NCBI RefSeq assembly: GCF_008281175.1 | Contig: NZ_CP036524.1 | Coordinates: 3,534,001-3,598,000 of the forward strand | Direction: 5' to 3' | DNA: 64,000 bases | From: [Clostridium] hylemonae DSM 15053 | GTDB lineage: Bacteria; Bacillota; Clostridia; Lachnospirales; Lachnospiraceae | Part shown: one piece after another, positions 38,614 through 46,851 of the stretch | Numbering within the stretch: the stretch's first letter is position 1 | How the letters are laid out: each line of letters starts with the position of its first letter | Notes under the pieces: model-generated | The model's database searches: none | What the model was told of the DNA's origin: nothing | The model's input: only the letters and a program-made list of their open reading frames with translations | Made by a program: the position numbers and the translations under genes

Positions 38614-39240
38614 TTATATTTTATACTCTTTACAGTATTTTTGCAAGAAACAGTCCCGGCATTTCGGCTTTCTGGCCGTGCATACCGACCTGCCAAACGT
38701 TATGATCTGTATATTGTAAAGTATCCAATGGTCTCTCGGCAGTTCCTTCATAAGGTCCTGCTCTATCTTCTCAGGATCATTATTCTCTGTCAGACCGAGC
38801 CGGTTTGAGATCCGTTTTACATGGGTGTCCACGACTACGCTCGGTTCATGGTAAATATTCCCCCGGATGACATTGGCTGTTTTTCTGCCGACTCCGGCAA
38901 GAGAGACGAGTTCTTCCAGCTCCCGCGGCACTTCACCGCCGAATCTGTCCCGTATCTCTTTCATACATGCAATAATATTCCGGGCCTTCGTATGGTAGAA
39001 CCCCGTAGGCTTTATATCCTGCTCCAGCTCCTTAAGGTCTGCCTGCGCAAACGCCTCCACGGAAGTGTACTTTTTAAACAGCCCCTCCGTCACGATATTG
39101 ACACGGGCATCCGTGCACTGTGCGCTCAGCATAGTGGCGATCAAAAGCTGCCACGGAGAGTCATGATTGAGATAACATATAAAATCAGTCCCATACTGCT
39201 CGTCCAGTATCTCCAATATCTCCTTTGTCCTTTTCTTCAT
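38614..39240 (-). CDS. nth: Endonuclease III
   Basis: A 208-residue DNA glycosylase/AP lyase for oxidised pyrimidines. The helix-hairpin-helix is VSLAGVGRKTANVI with the catalytic lysine in GRKT. The catalytic aspartate is in VVVDTHVKR. The four cysteines of the [4Fe-4S] loop are spaced C-x6-C-x2-C-x5-C at the C-terminus. Length is normal. ATG 39240 has GGGAG 7 bases upstream. It lies 35 bases after the radical SAM gene. Confidence 0.97.
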   Translation of the reverse strand: MKKRTKEILEILDEQYGTDFICYLNHDSPWQLLIATMLSAQCTDARVNIVTEGLFKKYTSVEAFAQADLKELEQDIKPTGFYHTKARNIIACMKEIRDRFGGEVPRELEELVSLAGVGRKTANVIRGNIYHEPSVVVDTHVKRISNRLGLTENNDPEKIEQDLMKELPRDHWILYNIQIITFGRSVCTARKPKCRDCFLQKYCKEYKI

Positions 39241-39275
39241 CTCTGATCTCCCGTATATTTTTCATCAGTATTTTA

Positions 39276-41015
39276 TCACATATCTATCATACATGTTCTC
39301 GCCTCCTGGTTCAATGGATTTCTTTGCATATAATCGAATAATACCGTCTTTCCAAGGCATGTAAATCTTTCCAGATGTGTCATCCTGCGCAGCTGGTTCC
39401 TGTCAGACGCTTCATAACCTTCCAGATATTTACGCTCCTTCTCCTCTTTTTCATAGAATTCCCTTAGCTGTTCTTTTGTAAGCATGTGATCACCCGCAAA
39501 CTCTGGCCTTGTCTTCGCGTTTTCCCTCAGATAATAATCAAAAACAAGCAGTTCCCGGTAATACTCCGTCTTTTCCTCACAGCAGGAGCTGATAAAGGAA
39601 AGAAGGATCTCATAGCGGGCGCTTCGTCTGTGCTGTACATTCATGTGATCCTTTTCTTCGTAAAATTTCCGCAGGCGGTCAAACATATCAAACGGGGAAT
39701 CAAACTCCTCTATAAGCCTTTCAAGTGTCCTTGTGTACTGTCCGCTGTTATAGTAGACCTCCACCATCTCCTCGATTCCTTTCAGGCGCAGAACGTCTCC
39801 GTAAGAAAGCCATTTCGTACGCAGGACTTCGTAACAGGGCGAACTCTTATGCACGAGTCCGTAAGCCTCCTTTTGCTGTTCCATATAAGAACCTTTCAAT
39901 ACTTTGAGAAAGCCGAGCTGAAGCTGATCCGGACGCAGGGCATATACATCATCGAACGACCGTTTAAAACTTTCCATATCTTCATAAGGAAGCCCGGCGA
40001 TCAGATCAAGGTGCTGATGGATATTGCCGTTATCCCGGATGCGCCGGACGGTATGCGCCGCCTTCTCAAAGTCCATCGTCCGCCTGATCTCCTTTACCGT
40101 GCACGGGTTCGTGGACTGGATTCCTATCTCCAGCTGTATAAGCCCGGGCCGCATCTTCCCGAACAGGTCAAGCTCTTCCTCGTTCAGCAGGTCGGCGGCG
40201 ATCTCAAAATGAAAATTTGTGATCCCATTGTCATGCTCTGAAATGTACGTCCATATCTCCATGGCATGTCTGTGGTTGCAGTTAAATGTCCTGTCCACAA
40301 ATTTCACCTGCGGCACGCGCGCATCTATAAAAAACTGAAGTTCCTGCTTCACAAGAGCCGTGTCCCGGAATCTCAGCCTCTTGTCTACCGATGACAGACA
40401 ATAGCTGCACGAGAACGGGCATCCTCTGCTCGACTCATAATACACGATCTTATGCCGGAACAGTTCCATGTCCTTGTATACAAACGGTACAGCGCTCAAG
40501 TCAAGCACATCCCGCCACGGATTCTCTGCAATTCCTCCGCCGCTGTCTCTGTATGTGATCCCTTTCACTGAAGACAAACTGTCCGGCACGCCCTGCGCCC
40601 CTGCGCCGCAGTAGATACGGCAGAGCTGCGCGAATGTCTCCTCACCCTCGCCTTTCATGACCCCGCACACTCCCGGAAGCCTCTCCAGCACCTTTACCGC
40701 GTCGTAAGACACTTCCGGTCCTCCAAGCCAGATATGCGTCTGCGGAAGTACCTTCTTCAGTTCCGTGACCAATTCCTCCACGAACGCTATGTTCCATATA
40801 TAGCAGGAAAAGCAGATGACATCCGGCTTTCTTCTGTACAAGTCCATAAGCAGTTCGTCCGGCTGCTGGTTGATCGTATATTCCGCGGTGTCCGTCGAAA
40901 GCGGAAGGCTTCCTTCCCGCGGTACGCAATAAGACTGTGCATATGCTTTCAGGCTATGCACAGCCAGATTAGAATGTATATACTTTGCGTTAATTGCCGT
41001 CAGTAATATTTTCAT
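39276..41015 (-). CDS. B12-binding-domain radical SAM protein (DUF4080 type)
   Basis: A 579-residue protein. Residues ~1-130 look like a cobalamin-binding domain (LLTAINAKYIHSNLAVHS, IWLGGPEVSYDA). Residues ~165-370 are a radical SAM core with the iron-sulfur motif CPFSCSYC and a typical GLPYEDMESF. The C-terminal ~200 residues match the DUF4080 extension. Relatives are uncharacterised; they may act on RNA, peptides or lipids. ATG 41015 begins MKILLTAINA; the frame extends upstream but runs through the SGNH gene and is not conserved-looking. It overlaps the SGNH gene by 26 bases. Confidence 0.9.
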   Translation of the reverse strand: MKILLTAINAKYIHSNLAVHSLKAYAQSYCVPREGSLPLSTDTAEYTINQQPDELLMDLYRRKPDVICFSCYIWNIAFVEELVTELKKVLPQTHIWLGGPEVSYDAVKVLERLPGVCGVMKGEGEETFAQLCRIYCGAGAQGVPDSLSSVKGITYRDSGGGIAENPWRDVLDLSAVPFVYKDMELFRHKIVYYESSRGCPFSCSYCLSSVDKRLRFRDTALVKQELQFFIDARVPQVKFVDRTFNCNHRHAMEIWTYISEHDNGITNFHFEIAADLLNEEELDLFGKMRPGLIQLEIGIQSTNPCTVKEIRRTMDFEKAAHTVRRIRDNGNIHQHLDLIAGLPYEDMESFKRSFDDVYALRPDQLQLGFLKVLKGSYMEQQKEAYGLVHKSSPCYEVLRTKWLSYGDVLRLKGIEEMVEVYYNSGQYTRTLERLIEEFDSPFDMFDRLRKFYEEKDHMNVQHRRSARYEILLSFISSCCEEKTEYYRELLVFDYYLRENAKTRPEFAGDHMLTKEQLREFYEKEEKERKYLEGYEASDRNQLRRMTHLERFTCLGKTVLFDYMQRNPLNQEARTCMIDM

Positions 41016-42003
41016 CTTCTTTTTCCCGCCTTTTTCCTTTCCAGACTCCCAGTATGATAAGAAGGATGCCTGTAACGGCCATGCCGGACAGGGCCATAAT
41101 GTCCCACAGCCCGGCATGGACGCCGCGCCCGCCGGAAGTTCCCGGTTCCGGTGTCCCTTCCGGATCTTGTTCCATAAGTTCCAGCTCTCTGAGCACCGCG
41201 TCTGCGATAAGCTGCTGTCCATCCTCTGTCGGATGCAGCCCGTCCTTTTGTATATGACTGCTGATCCCCGCTTCCTCCAGGCCGACAACGCGGTACCCAT
41301 ATTCTGCGGCGTGATCTCTTATGATACTGTTCATTTTTCCGATAATACTGTCCACCACCATGTCAAGTGTGCCCGGCATCCCGAGGCCGGCCGTCGGGTT
41401 ATAGATATCTGTGACGACCATCCTGACCGACGGCTTCGCTTCCCCGGTGATTCCATCCATCATCGTACAGTAATTTTCTTCAAACGCGTCATAATCCCAG
41501 TCCGCGATCACTGCGACCGCCTTGAGCACGAGCATGGGGTGCGCCTTCATCTCTGCATGCAGCATTTCCACCGCATCGCTCATATTCCAGAAACGCTCTT
41601 CTCTGCCGAGCACATCCTGACAAGCTGTCTTAAACGCGTCGATCAAGTCATTGGCCCCTATCGTAACTGTGATGATATCCGCGGTCCTTATGCACTCTGA
41701 CACATCCTGCTCCCCGAGCTTTGACGCGTTGAACCGCGCCGTACTTAACCCGTTTTTTGCAATATTTGTCAATTCTACCGGTATACCCTTCTTCCGCGCA
41801 TATTGTCTCCTGACAAGCTCCGGATATGGGGAGATCTCTTTGTCATCGCACGAATATCCGTTGGCGATACTGTCTCCGACCGCCAGATACCATAGTTTCT
41901 GCGGCTGCGCCGCGCGGACCTCTCCTTCGCAGCAGACGGATACAAATACAGTTATCATAACAGAGACCGTGATCTTTGTGAATATATCTCTCAGCCGTAA
42001 CAT
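40990..42003 (-). CDS. Secreted or membrane-anchored SGNH/GDSL hydrolase
   Basis: A 337-residue esterase/lipase-type enzyme. A signal peptide (basic start MLRLR, hydrophobic ITVSVMITVFVSVCC, cleavage after VRAA) exports it. Block I is AVGDSIANGYS with the catalytic serine, block III is TIGANDLID, and block V is DGLHPTEDG with Asp and His. A C-terminal membrane helix (GMAVTGILLIILGVW) followed by basic residues anchors it. The substrate may be an acyl or acetyl group on cell-envelope polymers (inference). ATG 42003 has GAGGTGAGGAG upstream. It is first in the envelope/repair operon. Confidence 0.9.
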   Translation of the reverse strand: MLRLRDIFTKITVSVMITVFVSVCCEGEVRAAQPQKLWYLAVGDSIANGYSCDDKEISPYPELVRRQYARKKGIPVELTNIAKNGLSTARFNASKLGEQDVSECIRTADIITVTIGANDLIDAFKTACQDVLGREERFWNMSDAVEMLHAEMKAHPMLVLKAVAVIADWDYDAFEENYCTMMDGITGEAKPSVRMVVTDIYNPTAGLGMPGTLDMVVDSIIGKMNSIIRDHAAEYGYRVVGLEEAGISSHIQKDGLHPTEDGQQLIADAVLRELELMEQDPEGTPEPGTSGGRGVHAGLWDIMALSGMAVTGILLIILGVWKGKRREKEDENITDGN

Positions 42004-42089
42004 ACTCCTCACCTCATAATGATTATAACATATCTGCCCTCTCCCCCGGCAGCTATTTTCAAAAATCCGGCGGCTTCCCGCGTTCCTGA

Positions 42090-42118
42090 TTGACATTTCT
42101 TCCAAAACACGCTATAAT
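42090..42118 (+). promoter_or_regulatory. Consensus sigma-A promoter of the SRP RNA
   Basis: TTGACA (42090-42095) and TATAAT (42113-42118) are exactly 17 bases apart, a perfect match. Transcription should begin at about 42124. Confidence 0.92.
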
Positions 42119-42121
42119 ATA

Positions 42122-42388
42122 AACTCGTGCAGCCGGGGTGTCAGCGGTACCTTGTACCTGCAATCCGCTATAGCAGGGGTCATGCTGCGCAGAGGGCAAA
42201 GATTTGTAAAGCTGCCCTTGACAAGTGGCGCTGAGGCTTGGGTCTTACGCGACGGAAATCTGTGAATCGTGTCAGGTCGGGAACGAAGCAGCACTAAGCA
42301 GAATCTTCCGGGTGCCGTGAGGGTGCCTGGGCTGAGTTAACTGTCAAGGTAACGTTTATGGATTTCGTTCGAAGCGCAGCGCACGAAA
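42122..42388 (+). ncRNA. ffs: Signal recognition particle RNA (large Gram-positive type)
   Basis: About 265 bases with the Alu and S domains of the Bacillus-type scRNA. The S-domain loop that binds Ffh is TCAGGTCGGGAACGAAGCAG. The 5' part has GGTGTCAGCGGTACC and TGCAATCCGCTATAGC, and the 3' part has GGGTGCCTGGGCTGAG followed by TAACTGTCAAGGTAACG, all in the order of the B. subtilis RNA. The 5' end CTCGTGC can pair with GCACG near 42380. With Ffh it targets membrane proteins co-translationally. The usual loop is GGAA-type (TCCGGAAGGAAGCAG); here it reads CGGGAACG, a mild variation. The exact ends are approximate. Confidence 0.95.
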
Positions 42389-42401
42389 AAAAGAAATACA
42401 C

Positions 42402-42437
42402 AACTGTTTTTGCTTTTGCGCAAAGACAGTTTTTTTG
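42402..42437 (+). terminator. Terminator of the SRP RNA
   Basis: AACTGTTTTTGC (from 42402) pairs with GCGCAAAGACAGTT around TTTT. It is followed by a run of seven or eight T residues ending at 42437. Confidence 0.82.
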
Positions 42438-42450
42438 TTCTTTAATAAGC

Positions 42451-42490
42451 AAAAAGCGGAAGCTGCGCCGGTTTTCCCGGCACAGCTTCC
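42451..42490 (-). terminator. Terminator of the dgt-tadA operon
   Basis: GGAAGCTG-GCCGG (42458-42471) pairs with 42477-42490 around TTTTC. On the minus strand GCTTTTT follows (42451-42457). It lies about 20 bases after the tadA stop and faces the SRP RNA terminator. Confidence 0.88.
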
Positions 42491-42509
42491 TTCTGTTCTT
42501 CCCTCTTGG

Positions 42510-42989
42510 CTACAGATTCTTTTTTTTCTTCTTCGCTTCTCTGAGCTCTCTAAAAAATGACTTCATCATGGAGCTGCATTCTCCCCCGCACACGCCTGTC
42601 GTCAGTTCCGTCTGATGATTGAAGCCCTCCGTCTGCAGTACATTCAGGACAGAGCCCGCGCAGCCGGCTTTTGGGTTCATGCAGCCAACTACGACCCTGT
42701 CCATCCTGGACTGGACGATCGCTCCGGCACACATGGGGCACGGCTCCAGCGTCACGTACAGCGTGCACCCTTCCAGTCTCCAGTCCCCCATCTTCCTGCT
42801 CGCCTTTCTTATCGCAGTGATCTCCGCGTGGGCCAGCGTATTCTTATCTGTATTCCTCCGGTTGTATCCGCGTCCGATGATCCTGCCTTCATATACTATA
42901 ACACAGCCGATAGGCGTCTCATTCAGAGCATATGCCTTTCCCGCCTGCTTTATCGCCTCTTTCATAAACTTTTCATCTACGCTGTTCAC
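42510..42989 (-). CDS. tadA: tRNA-specific adenosine-34 deaminase
   Basis: A 159-residue zinc deaminase that converts wobble adenosine to inosine in tRNA-Arg(ACG). The zinc/catalytic motif is HAEITAI, followed by EPCPMCAGAI with the two zinc cysteines. VLNVLQTEGFNHQTEL is the usual C-terminal part. Length is normal, with a Lys-rich tail (KKKKKNL). The start is GTG 42989 with GGGAG 6 bases upstream. It is last in the operon, 36 bases after the Glu-rich protein. Confidence 0.95.
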   Translation of the reverse strand: MNSVDEKFMKEAIKQAGKAYALNETPIGCVIVYEGRIIGRGYNRRNTDKNTLAHAEITAIRKASRKMGDWRLEGCTLYVTLEPCPMCAGAIVQSRMDRVVVGCMNPKAGCAGSVLNVLQTEGFNHQTELTTGVCGGECSSMMKSFFRELREAKKKKKNL

Positions 42990-43025
42990 CCGGGTCTCCC
43001 CCTTCCTCTTTTTTGTACGTCCTGT

Positions 43026-44123
43026 CTATCGTCTTATATGACGGCACCAGTAACCAAAGTCCTCCCCGTCATTTCTTTCCTCTTCTTCCAGATCCACGTC
43101 TATTTTTTCTGCTTTTATAAACTGCGGAAAACCGAAAGCTTCCGCAGCTTTCGCCTCTTTCGGATGATATATGCCCGGCACGCCGAGCCACATGTTTCCG
43201 TCCTCTTCTATGAGAACAAGGTGGTGATAGTTGTAATATCCGTGCAGGAGAAAGCTGTTATTGGACAGTCTCCATTCACAGCGGGGCAGATTCACTATAT
43301 CCTGTCGCTGGATCTTTGTACATTTTTTTTCCTGCTCCCGGCAGACCGGCTTTGGCCTGACAGGCTGCGCCTGCCTGCACGGACCGCACGCCGTCCGGCT
43401 TCGGCACTCTGCTTCTTCTATCTCCGCCTCTTCCACTGTCTCCACCTGTTCAGTTCTGACGGATTCTTCCTCAGTCTCTGATTCTTCACACTCTGATTCC
43501 TCAGCACCGGCGTATTCTGCGTTTTCTTCCTCTTCAGAGGCTTCCATCTCTGCAGGGATCTCTTCCTCCGGGGGAAAGTTTTCACTCTCTTCTTCCGCCT
43601 CATTCCCTGCGGGCATTTCTTCTTCCGCCTCTTCCCGCTGTGGCGCAGGTTCAGACATCCGCCCCTCTGCCGGTTCCTCTGTCTCCGGGCGTTCTTCCAC
43701 GCGCTCTTCCTCCCCGCTTCCCTCCGTCAGATCCGCAGGCGTCCAGAGGCGCATCTCATTTACATTTACAGGCATGTCGTCCCACACCGCCGCATACTTC
43801 CGGTGAGAGCTGTTTTCCATTATGATCCCCTCGATCCGGTCATAATTGCCCGGCTCCCCTACATCTTCCTTCGTATATCTCAGCTGGTAGTTCACCGCAG
43901 GGTTCACATTTTCCACCGTCCCCTGCGGCAGCCCGATACATTCCTTCTCTTTTTCGTAAAAGAGATATATGGTCAGCTCCTTCTCTCCTTCAAGCCGGAG
44001 ACCTTTTCCGTGTATATGTACGATGCATTCGCCGTCGCTTTGGTCCACTTTCACGAAACCAACGTTCCGCATTCTTCTTCCATTCTCGTATTCATACAGA
44101 TAGCGTATAAAACGTTTCAACAT
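43026..44123 (-). CDS. Conserved protein with a long Glu-rich centre (possibly DUF6128)
   Basis: A 365-residue protein. Residues ~1-125 form a globular domain (RFIRYLYEYENGRRMRNVGF, YLFYEKEKECIGLPQG). Residues ~130-240 are a highly acidic, low-complexity stretch of E, S and A. Residues ~275-365 form a second conserved domain (NNSFLLHGYYNYHHLVLIEE, MWLGVPGIYHPKEAKAA). No signal peptide or membrane segment. I recall Lachnospiraceae proteins of this build named DUF6128; this is memory, not a search. It lies 57 bases after dgt. Function unknown. Confidence 0.75.
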   Translation of the reverse strand: MLKRFIRYLYEYENGRRMRNVGFVKVDQSDGECIVHIHGKGLRLEGEKELTIYLFYEKEKECIGLPQGTVENVNPAVNYQLRYTKEDVGEPGNYDRIEGIIMENSSHRKYAAVWDDMPVNVNEMRLWTPADLTEGSGEEERVEERPETEEPAEGRMSEPAPQREEAEEEMPAGNEAEEESENFPPEEEIPAEMEASEEEENAEYAGAEESECEESETEEESVRTEQVETVEEAEIEEAECRSRTACGPCRQAQPVRPKPVCREQEKKCTKIQRQDIVNLPRCEWRLSNNSFLLHGYYNYHHLVLIEEDGNMWLGVPGIYHPKEAKAAEAFGFPQFIKAEKIDVDLEEEERNDGEDFGYWCRHIRR

Positions 44124-44180
44124 TTCACTTCCATTCTAAGTCCATTTATCACAATCTATTCCGAATGGAAGCAAAACATG

Positions 44181-45608
44181 TTAAATAATCGCTTTCAGTT
44201 CCTGATAAAGTCTCTTGGCATAGCTGTCCGTCATGCCGCATATATAATCTGTCACAAGCAGCAGGCGAAGATACAGCCTCTCGATATCCGGCTTCCCCTC
44301 TGCATGATAGTGGTACGCGTTCTTATAATTGCTCGAGATGAATGATACCATACGCAGGTCTATGGAGCTGAGTTTCTCTCCCGGGTCATCGTAATGAATG
44401 ACAGCCGTCACGAACTTGTCCATAAGAAAATCGATCATGGCTGCCTCCGCCACTTCCATCCTGTAGATCGTCTCGGAAGTAAACACCTTTCTGAATGCCA
44501 TATCGCCCAGAAGGTCCATGAGCTTTTCCGCAAATGTCTGATGGAACAGGTCATATGCATACGTACCTTCCATGATCGCCTCATAATGGGAAGTAAAACC
44601 GTAAGTTGCGCAGCTGATAAGAAAGCCCTGTACACGCACGATCCAGTTTTTGATCGCATATTCTTCCGGGTCATTCACATGCTTTTCTTTTCCCCTGCGG
44701 TACAGATCTTCCAGTTTTTCAGCCGGACGGAAAGCAGACCGGGCCCCTCCTGCGTACTGCTCCTGCAGTTCTTTTAATTCCTCCAGAAGACTGTAGTATG
44801 TGATAAATCCTTTGATAAACGCATCCTCAATGTCCGCGGTTTTGTACGCAATATCATCCGCCGCCTCCAAAATGAACGTGAGCGGATGTCTCAGCCCGTT
44901 CGTTCCGGTCTGTGCCGCTATCTCCTCAAATATATCTTCATCGGCAAAATAATATCCCATCTTCTTGTCCTTGATATTTCCGGACTGTTTATCGATGCCG
45001 ACAGAGGAGACCGGATATTTCACAATGGTGTTGAGAAGCGCGTATGTCAGGTTCATCCCCTGTTCATCCACAAGAAAATGCAGCTTCGTCACAAGACGAA
45101 GCGCCTGGGCATTCCCTTCAAAGTTGTAGAAATCCTGCCGCATCTGCGGCGTCAGTACCTTATCCACCGGCTGCCCGTGATAGGAAAGCACCGGCAGATT
45201 CCGCTCAAACCACTCCCGTATCGCCGTCTCTCCAAAGTGGCCGAAGGGAGGGTTGCCAATGTCATGGATCAGTCCCGCGCACTGGAGAATGCTGCAGATA
45301 TCTTCTTTCATCCCGGGCGTAAACCCCGAGTCTTTCCTGTATACGAGAATATTCTCCCCAATGTTCTGTCCAAGCGATTTTGCAAGAGATGACACTTCGA
45401 GTGAATGCGTGAGCCGGGTACGGATAAAATCACTTTTATCCAGCGGAAATACCTGTGTCTTATCCTGCAGCCTCCGAAACGAAGCGCTCCCGATAATACG
45501 GTGGTAATCCTTCTCAAACTCACTTCTCAAGTCCGTAGACTTCGTATATTTATTTTTATTGGAAGCTCCGCGGCTTCTCTTCGTTGACAGCAATTGTTCC
45601 CAGTTCAC
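44181..45608 (-). CDS. dgt: Deoxyguanosinetriphosphate triphosphohydrolase-like HD protein
   Basis: A 475-residue HD-domain enzyme that splits dGTP (or other dNTPs) into nucleoside and triphosphate. The family start SASFRRLQDKTQVFPL is present. The metal site has THSLEVSSLAKSLG and AGLIHDIGNPPFGHFGE with the HD pair, and AADDIAYKTADIEDA carries the later aspartate. Length is that of the short Dgt type. The start is GTG 45608 and the ribosome binding site is weak. It lies 34 bases after the HTH protein gene. Confidence 0.92.
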   Translation of the reverse strand: MNWEQLLSTKRSRGASNKNKYTKSTDLRSEFEKDYHRIIGSASFRRLQDKTQVFPLDKSDFIRTRLTHSLEVSSLAKSLGQNIGENILVYRKDSGFTPGMKEDICSILQCAGLIHDIGNPPFGHFGETAIREWFERNLPVLSYHGQPVDKVLTPQMRQDFYNFEGNAQALRLVTKLHFLVDEQGMNLTYALLNTIVKYPVSSVGIDKQSGNIKDKKMGYYFADEDIFEEIAAQTGTNGLRHPLTFILEAADDIAYKTADIEDAFIKGFITYYSLLEELKELQEQYAGGARSAFRPAEKLEDLYRRGKEKHVNDPEEYAIKNWIVRVQGFLISCATYGFTSHYEAIMEGTYAYDLFHQTFAEKLMDLLGDMAFRKVFTSETIYRMEVAEAAMIDFLMDKFVTAVIHYDDPGEKLSSIDLRMVSFISSNYKNAYHYHAEGKPDIERLYLRLLLVTDYICGMTDSYAKRLYQELKAII

Positions 45609-45642
45609 CGTTTCTCACACGTCCCTTTCCGTCTGTTCCCCG

Positions 45643-46665
45643 TCAGTCAAGGTAGATCGGCGGTTCATAATCCTTGCCGAGCAGCGCTTTTTTACGCTCC
45701 TGGTAACCGAGGAATGCCCATTCCGTCATATCTGTCCATGCATGCTCCTCCCGGTCGTACACTTGTACATACCCGATCCGGTTTGGATGCATGCGCACGC
45801 TGTTCGTCTCATACTCATGCCCGGTGTACGGATTGACGTCGCCGTTAACGCGGTCCTCGTCATCATAGTCAACCTCGGGCTGCGCGTACATCTCATCTGG
45901 TTCCTCTGCTCCTCCGTAGTCCACGTAAGGAGCGTCCGGTTCTTCCGCCTGCTCCGGTTCCTCCATCTGCTCTGGTTCCGTCCCGGCGGTATCCTCTGCG
46001 TACTCCTGTGACGACTCTGCATAGACTTCTCTCATACCGTGGATATCTTCTTCACTTTCAGGCTCTGTCTGCCCGGCATTGTGTTCCGGCTTCTTCCTCC
46101 GTCTCTGCAGATATGACATCCAGCCATGTGCTCTCTTTTCTTCTTCCGGCCCGGACATTCTGTCTTTTTCTTCCCCGCTGTCCCGTTCTCTCTCCTCGGC
46201 TTCCAGGGCAGCGACTTCTTCCAGCAGTTCCTCCACCGGCGTCTCCAGAGGCGGAAGTTCACCCGTCTCCTCCTCGATCAGGGCATCCAGTTCTTCATGG
46301 ATCTCCACAAGCTCGCCGATGGTGATGTCCCGCTCAGGCGCCGTCTGCCGGTCTTCCTTTTCTTCGTCCTTCTCCTCTGCCACCGGAGCGGAAGTCACTT
46401 TCTTTTCTTCTTTTTTATAGTTAGAGGTCTTTTCCTGACTGTCGTTATCTTCAAGGATGCTCAGTGTAAACGGACACTCCAGTATCTCCGCGATCATGCG
46501 CATGTCCTGCTCCTGAAAGTTATCACGCCCCAGCCGCTGAGTCAGATTCTGCCGTGACATCTTCTTGCCGGTACGCTCTTCAATTGTCTCTGCGAGTTCC
46601 TTGATCGTCATTCCCCTGCGACTTAAGATTATTTTGACTTGCTCCCCAAATGTTAGATCCAGCAT
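45643..46665 (-). CDS. XRE-type HTH protein with a long acidic tail
   Basis: A 340-residue protein. Residues ~1-72 form a Cro/C1-type helix-turn-helix (IKELAETIEERTGKKMSRQNLTQ cut as IKELAETIEE and MSRQNLTQRL). Residues ~75-275 are Glu/Asp-rich and of low complexity, probably disordered, with a short basic patch (LQRRRKKPEH). The last ~60 residues look folded again (NPYTGHEYETNS, YDREEHAWTDMTEWAFLGYQ). DNA binding is likely, the target unknown. It is first of the operon with dgt, the Glu-rich protein and tadA. A good promoter is at 46774-46802. Confidence 0.8.
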   Translation of the reverse strand: MLDLTFGEQVKIILSRRGMTIKELAETIEERTGKKMSRQNLTQRLGRDNFQEQDMRMIAEILECPFTLSILEDNDSQEKTSNYKKEEKKVTSAPVAEEKDEEKEDRQTAPERDITIGELVEIHEELDALIEEETGELPPLETPVEELLEEVAALEAEERERDSGEEKDRMSGPEEEKRAHGWMSYLQRRRKKPEHNAGQTEPESEEDIHGMREVYAESSQEYAEDTAGTEPEQMEEPEQAEEPDAPYVDYGGAEEPDEMYAQPEVDYDDEDRVNGDVNPYTGHEYETNSVRMHPNRIGYVQVYDREEHAWTDMTEWAFLGYQERKKALLGKDYEPPIYLD

Positions 46666-46773
46666 GACTTGTCCTCCTTATTAAATTAATAAAAATATAC
46701 TCACCCAATAGGTTTTATCATTTGTAAGTAAACTTATATATTTCTTCATAAACCTATACTTTTCCCTTTTTTT

Positions 46774-46802
46774 ATTCTAACAAATTGGTGAAAACACGTC
46801 AA
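46774..46802 (-). promoter_or_regulatory. Sigma-A promoter of the HTH-dgt-tadA operon
   Basis: TTGACG (46797-46802) and TAGAAT (46774-46779), 17 bases apart on the minus strand, leave a leader of about 100 bases. In the leader TAGGTTT (about 46704) and AAACCTA (about 46750) form an inverted repeat that may be an operator for the HTH protein. Confidence 0.75.
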
Positions 46803-46851
46803 CCGTATGATGTTACAAACAATGCGGGAAACATACCGCCGCTTTTTTAAC

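Noticed and set aside
42112-42294. Minus-strand frame opposite the SRP RNA
   Set aside because: It is antisense to a structural RNA and begins in the middle of it.
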